Source of the DNA: an uncultured Oscillospiraceae bacterium
GTDB lineage: Bacteria > Bacillota > Clostridia > Oscillospirales > Oscillospiraceae
Direction: 5' to 3'
Assembly (NCBI GenBank): GCA_944387095.1
Contig: CALXDP010000009.1
Span: 1-64,000, forward strand
Length of the DNA: 64,000 nucleotides
Position 1 is the first letter of the stretch. Each line of letters starts with the position of its first letter. The translations under genes were made by a program, and so were the position numbers. The notes under the pieces are model-generated. The model was not told the origin of the DNA. It ran no database searches and was given only the letters and a program-made list of their open reading frames with translations. Below, piece after piece: positions 32,466 through 40,663 of the stretch.

Positions 32466-33200
32466 ATGGGAACCGCCATTATGGTAACATCGGGAAAGGG
32501 CGGCACCGGCAAGACCTCACTGACCGCCGGGGTGGCCTCCTGTCTGGCCGCTCTGGGACACAGAGTGCTGTGCATCGATCTGGATATCGGTCTGCGCAAT
32601 CTGGATATTGCGCTGGGTCTGGCGGACCGGGCGGTCATGGACTTCAGCGACGTCATGGCCCGCCGCTGTCCCCTCCTCACCGCTTCCATTGAGCACCCCG
32701 ACATCCGGGGCCTGTATCTGCTCACCGCGCCGCTGTCCCTGGACGACCCGGATTCAGGTTCCTTTTGCACCCTGGTTGCGGACGCCAAGGACTGCTTCGA
32801 TTTTGTTTTCATGGACTCCCCCGCCGGTTTGGGGGTGGGGTTTCAGTTGGCCATGGCGGCGGCAGACCGGGTGGTGGTGGTTTCTGCCACCGATCCCGCG
32901 GCCCTGCGGGATGCCCAGATGGCGGTGTCCCAGCTTGTGGGGCAGGTGGATCAGCTGCATCTGGTGATGAACCGGGTCCAGCCCAAGCTGATGGGCAAGC
33001 TGCGCACCTCCATTGACAACGCCATGGACGCCGCTGGCCTGCCTCTGCTGGGCGTGGTCCCGGAAGATCAAATGGTGACCATGGCCGCCGCCTCCGGCGT
33101 TCCACTGGTCCTCATGACATACCAAGGCGCGGCGCCCGCCTATCTAAATATCGCGCGGCGGCTGTTGGGCCGCAGGGTGCCTCTGCTGCGCATCCGCTGA
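32466..33200 (+). CDS. MinD-like deviant Walker ATPase
   Basis: 244 residues of the MinD/ParA superfamily. Deviant Walker A SGKGGTGKTSLT (about residues 9-20), DLDIGLRNLDIALGL (switch I, MinD-like), FVFMDSPAGLG (Walker B), and a basic amphipathic C-terminus (ARRLLGRRVPLLRIR) that could be a membrane-targeting helix. Closest in plan to septum-site MinD, but neither minC nor minE is adjacent. ATG at 32466, GGAGGAG site; a longer frame from 32442 is rejected. mgsA follows, as it does after min genes in some Clostridia. Confidence 0.85.
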   Translation: MGTAIMVTSGKGGTGKTSLTAGVASCLAALGHRVLCIDLDIGLRNLDIALGLADRAVMDFSDVMARRCPLLTASIEHPDIRGLYLLTAPLSLDDPDSGSFCTLVADAKDCFDFVFMDSPAGLGVGFQLAMAAADRVVVVSATDPAALRDAQMAVSQLVGQVDQLHLVMNRVQPKLMGKLRTSIDNAMDAAGLPLLGVVPEDQMVTMAAASGVPLVLMTYQGAAPAYLNIARRLLGRRVPLLRIR

Positions 33201-33230
33201 CTTTCGCAAACAGAAAGGATGAGTTTCCTC

Positions 33231-33644
33231 ATGAATATCGCACTGATGAGCCATGATAACAAGAAGGAGCTGATGGTGCAGTTCTGTATTGCCTACTGCG
33301 GCATCCTGGCCAAGCACACTGTGTGCTCCACCAACCGCACTGGCCGGCTGGTGGCGGAGGCCACCGGACTGCCTGTCCAGCTGTTTCTTTCTCACGCCCA
33401 CGGCGGCAGCCAGCAGATCGGCGCCCGCATCGCCTATGACGAGATCGATATGGTGCTGTTTTTCAACGATCCCAACTCTGACGAGCTGGATCGGGACATG
33501 CGCTATATCACCAACCTGTGCGACCAGCACAATGTCCCCTTCGCCACCAACGCCGCCACCGCGGAAATGCTCATCCACGGCCTGGCCCGGGGCGACTTGA
33601 GCTGGAGGGAACTGATCAAACCCAGCACACCGCTGAAGGTCTGA
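33231..33644 (+). CDS. mgsA: Methylglyoxal synthase
   Basis: Converts dihydroxyacetone phosphate to methylglyoxal and phosphate, a phosphate-starvation bypass of glycolysis. 137 residues. Family features: MSHDNKKELM, phosphate loop STNRTGRLV (usually TGTTG-type), GGSQQIGARIAYDEIDMVLFF-region and NDP with the catalytic Asp, and ATNAATAEMLI. Two in-frame ATGs: 33219 abuts AAAGG, so ATG 33231 is preferred. 30 bases after the MinD-like gene, so co-transcribed. Confidence 0.93.
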   Translation: MNIALMSHDNKKELMVQFCIAYCGILAKHTVCSTNRTGRLVAEATGLPVQLFLSHAHGGSQQIGARIAYDEIDMVLFFNDPNSDELDRDMRYITNLCDQHNVPFATNAATAEMLIHGLARGDLSWRELIKPSTPLKV

Positions 33645-33660
33645 TCGATTTTTCACCGCT

Positions 33661-34033
33661 GTGACGCCGGATGAGTAGCGTCCACACCGCCGGACAGAGA
33701 GAGTACAGGTGCGGAGCCGTTGTGAGCCGCGCGCTTGGACCGGAGCGAGCTTTCCAATCCAGGAATTGTGGAGCAATCCTGCTTGGCAAGCGGCTAAAGG
33801 AGAAGCGAGCGTCGCAAACAGGCGGACCCCGATGCCATGCTGAGAGTACTCACGGCAAGGAGGACGGGAAAGACGCCGGCGGAGCGGGCCCGGAGACGGG
33901 CGCGGTCCCCTTCCCGCAAACAAGAAGGCTTTGAGGGCGCGCACCGCGCGCCAAACGTGGGTGGCACCGCGAAGGATTGCCTGGGCAATGCTCTCGCCCC
34001 ATGGATTTGGCTCATGGGGGGAGAGTATTTTTT
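33661..34033 (+). promoter_or_regulatory. T-box leader of hisS-mrr-aspS, apparent Asp specifier
   Basis: The T-box TGGGTGGCACCGCG lies at 33958-33971 and is followed by the U-tailed terminator. Stem I: CGCCGG (33665-33670) pairs with CCGGCG (33876-33881) and CGTCC (33679-33683) with GGACG (33862-33866); AGAGAG lies near 33697 and GTTGTGAGCC near 33719. The loop facing AGTA reads GGAAAGACG, putting GAC (Asp, 33872-33874) in the specifier position. No CAC or CAT occurs there. Uncharged tRNA-Asp should therefore switch the operon on. The specifier call is by hand pairing. Confidence 0.85.
33991..34033 (+). terminator. T-box regulated terminator
   Basis: CTCTCGCCCCATG (33991-34003) pairs with CATGGGGGGAGAG (34013-34025), followed by TATTTTTT. 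Competes with the antiterminator formed by the T-box. Confidence 0.92.
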
Positions 34034-34095
34034 ATCCCCGGAAAAACAAATCCAATTTGCAATATCCTTTTATATTATCACAAGGAGTTATTATT

Positions 34096-35457
34096 ATGGC
34101 AAAACAGAAACCCCGCACCCTGTCCGGCTTCATGGAGCTGCTGCCGGAAAAGCAGGTGCAGTTTGACCGCATGGTGGAGCTGCTGCGCCGCTCCTACTCC
34201 CTCTATGGATTCACTCCTCTGGACACTCCCATCATCGAGGCCAGCGAGGTGCTGCTGGCCAAAGGAGGCGGCGAGACAGAAAAGCAGATGTACCGCTTCA
34301 CCAAGGGGGACACCGACCTGTCCCTGCGCTTCGACCTCACCGTCCCCCTGGCCAAGTATGTGGCTCTGCACTATGCCGACCTGTCCTTTCCCTTCCGCCG
34401 GTTCCAGATTGGCAAGGTCTACCGGGGAGAGCGGGCCCAGCGGGGCCGGTTCCGGGAGTTTTACCAGGCGGACATCGACGTGATCGGGGACGGCAAACTG
34501 GACATCGTCAACGAGGCGGAGATCCCCGCCATCATCTACAACACTTTCACGGCCCTGGGCCTGCGCCGGTTCCAGATCCGGGTGAACAACCGGAAAATTT
34601 TAAACGGCTTTTACGCCATGCTTGGTCTGACGGATAAGGCCGGGGACATCATGCGCACGGTGGACAAGCTGGACAAGATCGGCCCGGACAAGGTGAAGGC
34701 GCTGCTGACAGGGGAGGATATCGGCCTATCCGACGGACCGGCGGACGAGATCCTCAAATTCATCGCCATTCAGGGTGGCAACCAGGAGGTATTGGCCGCC
34801 CTGGAGGGCTACCGGGGCCGGAACGAGGGGTTCGACCAGGGGCTGGACGAACTGGCCACCGTGGTGAAATACCTGTCCGCTTTTGGGGTGCCCGAGGACC
34901 ACTTTGCCGTGGATCTCACCATCGCCCGAGGGCTGGATTACTATACCGGCACCGTCTATGAGACCACCATGCTGGATCACCCGGAGATCGGCTCCATCTG
35001 CTCCGGGGGACGGTATGATAACTTATCAGAATATTACACCGAAAAACAACTTCCCGGAGTGGGCATTTCCATTGGTTTAACCCGTCTGTTCTTCGTGCTG
35101 GAGGATCAGGGTTACCTGAATGGAGAGATGAACACTGCCCCCGCCGACACCCTCATCCTCCCCATGACCGGCGACCTGGCTCCCGCCATCGCCTTCGCCT
35201 CCCAGCTGCGCCAGGCGGGGGTGCGGACCCAGCTATACACCGAGCAAAAGAAATTCAAGCAGAAGATGAGCTACGCGGACAAGATCGGCGTACCCTATGT
35301 GGTGTTCTTGGGAGAGGACGAGATCAAGGGGGGCGTGGTCTCCATCAAAGACATGGCCACCGGCCAGCAACAGACCCTGCCCCTGGACCAGGCCGCCAAT
35401 CTGATTCGCAAAAAGATCGATGCTCAGGCAAGCCAAACACCCATTATTGACCCGTAA
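34096..35457 (+). CDS. hisS: Histidine--tRNA ligase
   Basis: Class II synthetase. 453 residues. Motif 2 region YRGERAQRGRFREFYQ, histidine motif LDYYTGTVYE, and motif 3 GVGISIGLTRL; anticodon-binding domain from about residue 345. The frame extends far upstream through the T-box, but ATG at 34096 with AAGGAG is the start. A stretch of about 75 bases (35018-35092) over GGRYDNL...GLTRL uses AT-rich codons (TTA, TCA) unlike the rest of the gene. First gene behind the T-box. Confidence 0.97.
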   Translation: MAKQKPRTLSGFMELLPEKQVQFDRMVELLRRSYSLYGFTPLDTPIIEASEVLLAKGGGETEKQMYRFTKGDTDLSLRFDLTVPLAKYVALHYADLSFPFRRFQIGKVYRGERAQRGRFREFYQADIDVIGDGKLDIVNEAEIPAIIYNTFTALGLRRFQIRVNNRKILNGFYAMLGLTDKAGDIMRTVDKLDKIGPDKVKALLTGEDIGLSDGPADEILKFIAIQGGNQEVLAALEGYRGRNEGFDQGLDELATVVKYLSAFGVPEDHFAVDLTIARGLDYYTGTVYETTMLDHPEIGSICSGGRYDNLSEYYTEKQLPGVGISIGLTRLFFVLEDQGYLNGEMNTAPADTLILPMTGDLAPAIAFASQLRQAGVRTQLYTEQKKFKQKMSYADKIGVPYVVFLGEDEIKGGVVSIKDMATGQQQTLPLDQAANLIRKKIDAQASQTPIIDP

Positions 35458-35530
35458 TCACCGATCCTTAAATGAGAAGCATGGATTGGTTCCAAGCGTA
35501 TCTAGGCTTTCGTTGAAATGAGGTGCCTCC

Positions 35531-36445
35531 TTGTCAATTCCAAAATATGATGCCATGTATCTTTCTCTTTTGAAATCCTTATCTGACCAAGCCATACACA
35601 CAAACAAACAGATCGGAGAGTTTATTGCCTCTGACCTGCATGTTTCTGCTGATGAACGTCAACAACAGACGCTGAACAGTGGGAAAAATATGTTTTATGA
35701 CCGGGTAAACTGGGCATGTACCTATTTAAAAAAAGCCGGTCTGATTGAAAGTGTGAAACGAGGTCACTATCGCATCACGGAGGAAGGACTTCGGGTTCTC
35801 TCCTCGCCTCCCATAAGTTTCGATAATGATTTTCTCTGTCAATACCCCTCTTTCCTTGCCTTCTACCAGCGTTCCATTCCCGACAAACAAAAGCAACTTA
35901 CAAATCAAATAGATTATAATGAGACACCCAGTGATTTGATTGATCATGCCCTTTCTTCTATCAACCAGAATCTTGCGGATGAACTTATGGTAGAGATTAT
36001 GAGGAAAGACGCCTTTTTCTTTGAAAACCTTGTCATTAAGCTGCTTCTTAAAATGGGCTATGGCGGCTCAGCTTCTGACTCCGGCTTTATAACCCAGAAA
36101 TCAAATGATGGGGGCATTGACGGAATCATTCGTGAGGACAAGCTTGGTTTTGATCAAATCTACATTCAAGCGAAACGCTGGGATCCTGAAACATCCATTG
36201 GCCGGCCTGAAATTCAAAAGTTTTCCGGGGCGCTGCGAGATGAAGGCGCTTCAAAAGGATTGTTTATTACAACCGCCAAATTTTCTGACGGTGCGAAAGC
36301 CTCCGCAAACAAGCAACACATTGTTCTCGTAGACGGGGATAGACTTACCAAGCTAATGATTGAATACAATCTTGGTGTTTCCCCCATTGCTACCTATGAA
36401 GTCAAGTCAATCGATTCTGACTTTTTCTCCGATGATTCTGATTGA
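35531..36445 (+). CDS. Mrr-type restriction endonuclease, AT-rich insertion between hisS and aspS
   Basis: 304 residues. N-terminal winged-helix Mrr_N-like domain (about 1-90; YDAMYLSLLKSL, GLIESVKRGHYRITEEG) and C-terminal Mrr catalytic domain (about 160-285) with FENLVIKLLLKMGYGG, catalytic Asp in NDGGIDGII, and the QAK pair in IYIQAKRW, then KGLFITTAKFS. Mrr enzymes cut methylated foreign DNA (type IV). The start is TTG at 35531 with GAGGTG. The gene is strikingly AT-rich against GC-rich neighbours, so recently acquired, and it now lies under the T-box between hisS and aspS. No partner methylase is nearby, which fits type IV. Confidence 0.9.
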   Translation: MSIPKYDAMYLSLLKSLSDQAIHTNKQIGEFIASDLHVSADERQQQTLNSGKNMFYDRVNWACTYLKKAGLIESVKRGHYRITEEGLRVLSSPPISFDNDFLCQYPSFLAFYQRSIPDKQKQLTNQIDYNETPSDLIDHALSSINQNLADELMVEIMRKDAFFFENLVIKLLLKMGYGGSASDSGFITQKSNDGGIDGIIREDKLGFDQIYIQAKRWDPETSIGRPEIQKFSGALRDEGASKGLFITTAKFSDGAKASANKQHIVLVDGDRLTKLMIEYNLGVSPIATYEVKSIDSDFFSDDSD

Positions 36446-36491
36446 TATTTGTAATCTTCTGTTCTAATAATACAATTTGGAGTTGATTATC

Positions 36492-38270
36492 ATGGTTCAA
36501 TCACGCACCCACACCTGCGGCCAGCTCCGGCTGGAGCACGCGGGACAGACCGTCACCCTGGCCGGCTTCCTGGAGAACATCCGGGAGGTGGGTCAGAACC
36601 TGGCCTTCGTGGTCCTGCGGGACTTTTACGGCGTCACTCAGGTGGTGCTGGAGACAGAAGAAATGATGGCCGCGGTAAAGGGACTCAACAAGGAGTCCAC
36701 CATCCAGGTCACCGGGCTGGTGCGGGAGCGGGACAGCAAAAACCCCAAACTGCCCACCGGTGACATTGAGGTAGTTCCAACCCAGATCAAGGTGCTGGGC
36801 CGCTGCCGCCACAACGAGCTGCCCTTCCCCATCAACCGCAGCCGGGAGGCGGACGAGACCCAGCGGCTGAAGTACCGCTACCTGGACCTGCGCAACCCCG
36901 AAGTGAAGGGTAACATCATCCTGCGGTGCAATGTGGTGGCCGCCCTCCGGGCCGCCATGCTGGAAGAGGGCTTTTTGGAGATCACCACCCCTATCCTCAC
37001 CGCCTCCTCTCCGGAGGGGGCCCGGGACTACCTAGTACCCAGCCGGAAGCACCCCGGCAAGTTCTACGCCCTGCCCCAGGCCCCTCAGCAGTTCAAACAG
37101 CTGCTCATGGCCTCCGGCTTTGACAAGTACTTCCAGATCGCCCCTTGCTTCCGGGACGAGGACGCCCGGGGAGACCGCTCCCCCGGCGAGTTCTACCAGC
37201 TGGACATGGAGATGGCCTTTGCCAGCCAGGACGACGTGTTCGCCGTGCTGGAGCGGGTGCTGCCCCCCATCTTCGCCAAGTACGGCACCTATCATGTGGC
37301 CTCTGAGGCCCCCTTCCGGCGTATCCCCTTCCTGGAGGCCATGGACACCTATGGCTCGGACAAGCCCGACCTGCGCATCGACCTCACCCTCCAGGACGCC
37401 ACCGCCCTGCTGTCCGGGTGCGGCTTTGGACCCTTTGAGGGCAATACCGTCAAGGCCATTGTGGTCACCGACTTCACCGGCACCCGCAAGCAGATCGACG
37501 CACTGTGCCATGAGGTGGAGGTCCAGTCCGGGGAAAAGGCCTACTGGTTCCGGTATGACGAGAATAGCGAGATCGTGGGCGGTATCGCCAAATTCGTCCA
37601 GCCCCTGAAAGAGCAGGCGGTCAGCGCCCTGGGCCTGACCCCCGGCTGCTTCGTGGGCCTCACCGCCGGCAAGCTGCTCACCGCCCAGAAAACCGCCGGC
37701 GTGCTGCGCTCCAAGCTGGGCAATTTCTGCCCCGGCCACATGGACAAGGAGCGGTACGAGTTCTGCTGGATCGTGGACTTCCCCATGTACGAGATCGGCG
37801 AGGAGTCCGGCCAGCTGGAGTTCTGCCACAACCCCTTCTCCATGCCCAATGGCGGCCTGGAAATTTTGAGAAAGGCCGCTGCAGGGGAGATAGACCCCCT
37901 ATCCATCACCGCCTACCAGTACGATTTGGTGTGCAACGGGGTGGAGCTGTCCTCCGGCGCAGTGCGGAACCACGACCCGGAGATCATGCTGGAGGCCTTC
38001 CAGCTGGTACGGCTGGGGGAGGAGGATGTGAAGAGCAAGTTCCCCGCCATGTACAACGCCTTCACTTACGGCGCGCCACCTCACGCGGGCATCGCCCCCG
38101 GTGTGGACCGGATGGTGATGCTGCTGGCCGGGGAGGACTCCATTCGGGAGATTATCCCCTTCCCCATGAACAAGAACGCCCAAGATGTGATGATGGGCGC
38201 ACCCTCCTCTGTGGATCCGAAACAGTTGGACGAGCTGAACATTGCCTGCACCGCCAAAGAGGAAGAATAA
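36492..38270 (+). CDS. aspS: Aspartate--tRNA ligase (bacterial type)
   Basis: 592 residues, the bacterial length. N-terminal OB-fold (about 1-105), motif 1 and 2 in the class II core (EFYQLDMEM, FRDEDARGDR), the GAD insertion domain (about 285-420) and motif 3 GIAPGVDRMVMLL. The start is ATG at 36492 with TTGGAG; an upstream TTG at 36477 is less likely. No leader of its own, so it depends on the T-box more than 2 kb upstream, which reads Asp. Confidence 0.97.
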   Translation: MVQSRTHTCGQLRLEHAGQTVTLAGFLENIREVGQNLAFVVLRDFYGVTQVVLETEEMMAAVKGLNKESTIQVTGLVRERDSKNPKLPTGDIEVVPTQIKVLGRCRHNELPFPINRSREADETQRLKYRYLDLRNPEVKGNIILRCNVVAALRAAMLEEGFLEITTPILTASSPEGARDYLVPSRKHPGKFYALPQAPQQFKQLLMASGFDKYFQIAPCFRDEDARGDRSPGEFYQLDMEMAFASQDDVFAVLERVLPPIFAKYGTYHVASEAPFRRIPFLEAMDTYGSDKPDLRIDLTLQDATALLSGCGFGPFEGNTVKAIVVTDFTGTRKQIDALCHEVEVQSGEKAYWFRYDENSEIVGGIAKFVQPLKEQAVSALGLTPGCFVGLTAGKLLTAQKTAGVLRSKLGNFCPGHMDKERYEFCWIVDFPMYEIGEESGQLEFCHNPFSMPNGGLEILRKAAAGEIDPLSITAYQYDLVCNGVELSSGAVRNHDPEIMLEAFQLVRLGEEDVKSKFPAMYNAFTYGAPPHAGIAPGVDRMVMLLAGEDSIREIIPFPMNKNAQDVMMGAPSSVDPKQLDELNIACTAKEEE

Positions 38271-38274
38271 TAAC

Positions 38275-38318
38275 GGAAGAAGAGGGGCGCTGACCCAGGT
38301 CAGCGCCCCTCTTCTTCC
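38275..38318. terminator. 44-bp near-continuous palindrome between aspS and pcp
   Basis: Perfect 21-base arms (38275-38295 / 38298-38318) with only two bases between. It contains the pcp stop codon (38302-38300). As RNA from either strand it makes a very long GC hairpin, so it likely stops both convergent transcripts despite the lack of a U-run. Confidence 0.8.
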
Positions 38319-38914
38319 ACAATCGTTTTGATGGCTGCCGCCACTCCCCGGCAGGCCAGCTCCAGCGGCATGCTGGGCGTTCCCGGCCTGTCCAGCACCT
38401 GCTCCGGCAGGTAGGGGATGTGGATAAAACCGCTGCGTATTTCCGGGAAATGCTGCTCCAGAAAATGCCGGACGGAATAGATCAGGTGGTTGCATACAAA
38501 GCTGCCCGCGGACAGAGACGCCTCCGCGGGGATCCCCTGCGCCCGGATGGCGTCCACTATGGCTTTGACAGGCAGCCTGGTGAAATAGGCGTCCGGGCCT
38601 CCGGGGACCACAGGTTCTTCCACCGGCTGGTTTCCGGCGTTGTCGGGGATCCGGTAGTCGTCCAGGTTGACGGCAACCCGTTCCACACTCACCGCCGCCC
38701 GGCCCCCAGCCTGACCGATGGACAGCACCACATCCGGGCGGTGTTCCTCCACCGCCCGCTCCACCCGCCTGGGGGCCTCATAGCGGACGGTAGGCAGGAG
38801 CAGTTTGATGATGTCCGCCCCGGCGACGACGTCCGGCAAGGCTTCCACCACCAGGGCGAATGGATTGCGGCGCTCGCCCCCGAAGGGTTCAAACCCCGTG
38901 ACCAGAAGTTTCAT
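38300..38914 (-). CDS. pcp: Pyrrolidone-carboxylate peptidase
   Basis: Cytosolic cysteine peptidase removing N-terminal pyroglutamate. 204 residues. Catalytic triad visible: Glu in SVERVAVN (about residue 78), Cys in GSFVCNHLIY (about 141), His in GFIHIPYLP (about 165); VTGFEPFGG at the N-terminus is the family start. ATG at 38914 with AAGGGGTGA; 6 bases after the rnhA stop, so an rnhA-pcp operon. Confidence 0.95.
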   Translation of the reverse strand: MKLLVTGFEPFGGERRNPFALVVEALPDVVAGADIIKLLLPTVRYEAPRRVERAVEEHRPDVVLSIGQAGGRAAVSVERVAVNLDDYRIPDNAGNQPVEEPVVPGGPDAYFTRLPVKAIVDAIRAQGIPAEASLSAGSFVCNHLIYSVRHFLEQHFPEIRSGFIHIPYLPEQVLDRPGTPSMPLELACRGVAAAIKTIVEEEGR

Positions 38915-38920
38915 GAGCGA

Positions 38921-39361
38921 TCACCCCTTCAGCTTCTGCCACTCCGCCACCGCCAACTCATCGCAGCGGTTGTTGTGAGGATTGCTGGCATGGCCCTTGA
39001 CCCAGTGGAGGTTGACCTGGTGACGCTCACACAGCGCCAGCAGTTGCTCCCACAGATCCGGGTTCAGGGCCGGCTTTTTGTCCCCCTTCACCCAGCCCCG
39101 GGCCTTCCAGCCCTTGGCCCAGCCCTTTTCCAGCGCGTCAATGACGTATTTAGAGTCGGAGTACAGTTCCACCTGACAGGGCTCCTTCAGAGCCTCCAGC
39201 CCTCTAATGACCGCGGTGAGCTCCATACGGTTGTTGGTGGTGGACCGCTCTCCCCCGCTCATCTCCCGTCTATGCTCCCCATATATCAGAATGACGCCCC
39301 AACCGCCGGGGCCGGGATTGCCGGAGCAGGCGCCGTCCGTATAGATCGTCACTGTCTTCAC
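38921..39361 (-). CDS. rnhA: Ribonuclease HI
   Basis: Cuts RNA in RNA-DNA hybrids. 146 residues. The active-site acids are all present: Asp in YTDGAC, Glu in NRMELTAV, Asp in YSDSKY, Asp in NNRCDELAV, with His in VKGHASN. The start is GTG at 39361 (no ATG nearby in frame); a longer frame from 39730 crosses an unrelated region and is rejected. Confidence 0.95.
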   Translation of the reverse strand: MKTVTIYTDGACSGNPGPGGWGVILIYGEHRREMSGGERSTTNNRMELTAVIRGLEALKEPCQVELYSDSKYVIDALEKGWAKGWKARGWVKGDKKPALNPDLWEQLLALCERHQVNLHWVKGHASNPHNNRCDELAVAEWQKLKG

Positions 39362-39562
39362 GTGGGTTCCCCCTGTCGGATGGTTTTCTCCATATAGTCT
39401 AACACAAACCCGCCCGCCCTGTCCACAGCCCCGCCAGGGCCGGATTCCCAGGTGCGCCGGCAGGCCCGCGCGATTCTCAGGCCGATGGGTGCGCACGTCC
39501 CGAGAGGGCCACACGCCCTGGATTGGGCTGCTGCCACGTTTCGTCCGCCGTCTTTCACCGGG

Positions 39563-39592
39563 AAAAAAGAGGCTGCCCCCCCGGACAGCCTC
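39563..39592 (-). terminator. Terminator of the XRE-TM regulator gene
   Basis: GAGGCTG (39569-39575) pairs with CAGCCTC (39586-39592); six U residues follow on the minus strand (39568-39563). Confidence 0.85.
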
Positions 39593-39596
39593 CCTC

Positions 39597-40007
39597 TTAC
39601 TCCTTTGTGATTGTAATGGTAAGCTGGGAGATGGCCAGGCAAGCCAGCCCAATACCCAGCATGCCCAGGGCGGACTTGGCATCAATCTGTTCCAGAAAGG
39701 ACAGCACCGCCACGGCAACCCCCATGGCAACCGCCACCCCTTTCAGAATCACATCTATCAGGGCTCCCGCCCTCTCCCCGGTGTCCCGGGCCTGGGTGCC
39801 CGCCTTCCCCCGCATCAGCTCATCCACGGAAATTTCGAAGATCTCCGCCAGCCTGGGCAGGGCGCTGACGTCCGGGAGGGACAGGTCCCGCTCCCACTTG
39901 GACACCGCCTTATCGGTCACCCCCATCTGCTCCGCCAGCTCCAGCTGGGTCATGCCCTTCTCCTTACGCAGGGCGGCGACCATGGCGCCAAAAGTCTGCT
40001 TCCTCAT
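39597..40007 (-). CDS. XRE-family regulator with membrane tail
   Basis: 136 residues: Cro/C1 helix-turn-helix (about 5-60; [22 protein letters not shown], typical of the family) and a C-terminal pair of hydrophobic helices (about 82-100, 110-128). Membrane-tethered XRE proteins of this layout are common in Clostridia; the target is unknown. ATG at 40007 with AAAGGAG. A single gene with its own terminator. Confidence 0.88.
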   Translation of the reverse strand: MRKQTFGAMVAALRKEKGMTQLELAEQMGVTDKAVSKWERDLSLPDVSALPRLAEIFEISVDELMRGKAGTQARDTGERAGALIDVILKGVAVAMGVAVAVLSFLEQIDAKSALGMLGIGLACLAISQLTITITKE

Positions 40008-40263
40008 AGGATCCACACTCCTTTTTCCAGATGTCTGCATCCTATCACACCTCCGTCCGTCCCTCAACCGACGGGAAGTTTCCCTCGGTAGACCGGCGGT
40101 TTCCCCTCAGTTGAGGACAGTGGAGCGCCGCGGGGCGGGGCGCAACCCGCGAGATTGGGCTCTGCCTGTCTCTCCACTCTCTCCGCCCGAAGTTTTCCGC
40201 AAACTCCGCGAGGCTTTTCTCAACGGCCCAGGGCGCGCGGCCGCCCCACTTTCCCGGGGCGGA

Positions 40264-40641
40264 TCACAGCTCCCGCAGGATCTCCTGGCGCTTCCGGTCG
40301 TACTCCTCCCGGGTGAGCAGCCCCGCCTCCTTCAGGCTCTTGAGCTGCTCCAGCCGGCCCTTGGCGTCCAGGGTATTGGTTGGGGTTGGGTGATCCTGAC
40401 CGGCAGGTTCGGACTCTTCCTCCTCGGTATAGATCTCCATGGTGGGCACGCCCTTCTTCCCAAAGGCGTTCAGGCCGTTGACCACTGTGATGGCCACCGC
40501 GATCCCCGTCCAGAGCAGGCCGAACAGACCGAAGGCGGGGATCACCACAAACAGCCCGATGCAAACGAATATCACGCCCACAGCAAATCCCATCGTCGAC
40601 TGTGACCGGCTTGGTTTGATCCGAATGTTTCTTCTGGCCAT
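40264..40641 (-). CDS. SHOCT-domain membrane protein
   Basis: 125 residues: two hydrophobic helices (about 18-36, 39-57), a charged linker, and a C-terminal SHOCT domain (about 93-123; LEQLKSLKEAGLLTREEYDRKR). Function unknown; SHOCT is a short oligomerisation module. ATG at 40641 with GGGGGAAC. Only 22 bases after gyrA, so possibly read from the gyrase transcript. Confidence 0.85.
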   Translation of the reverse strand: MARRNIRIKPSRSQSTMGFAVGVIFVCIGLFVVIPAFGLFGLLWTGIAVAITVVNGLNAFGKKGVPTMEIYTEEEESEPAGQDHPTPTNTLDAKGRLEQLKSLKEAGLLTREEYDRKRQEILREL

Positions 40642-40663
40642 TTCTGTTCCCCCTTACGCTTCT

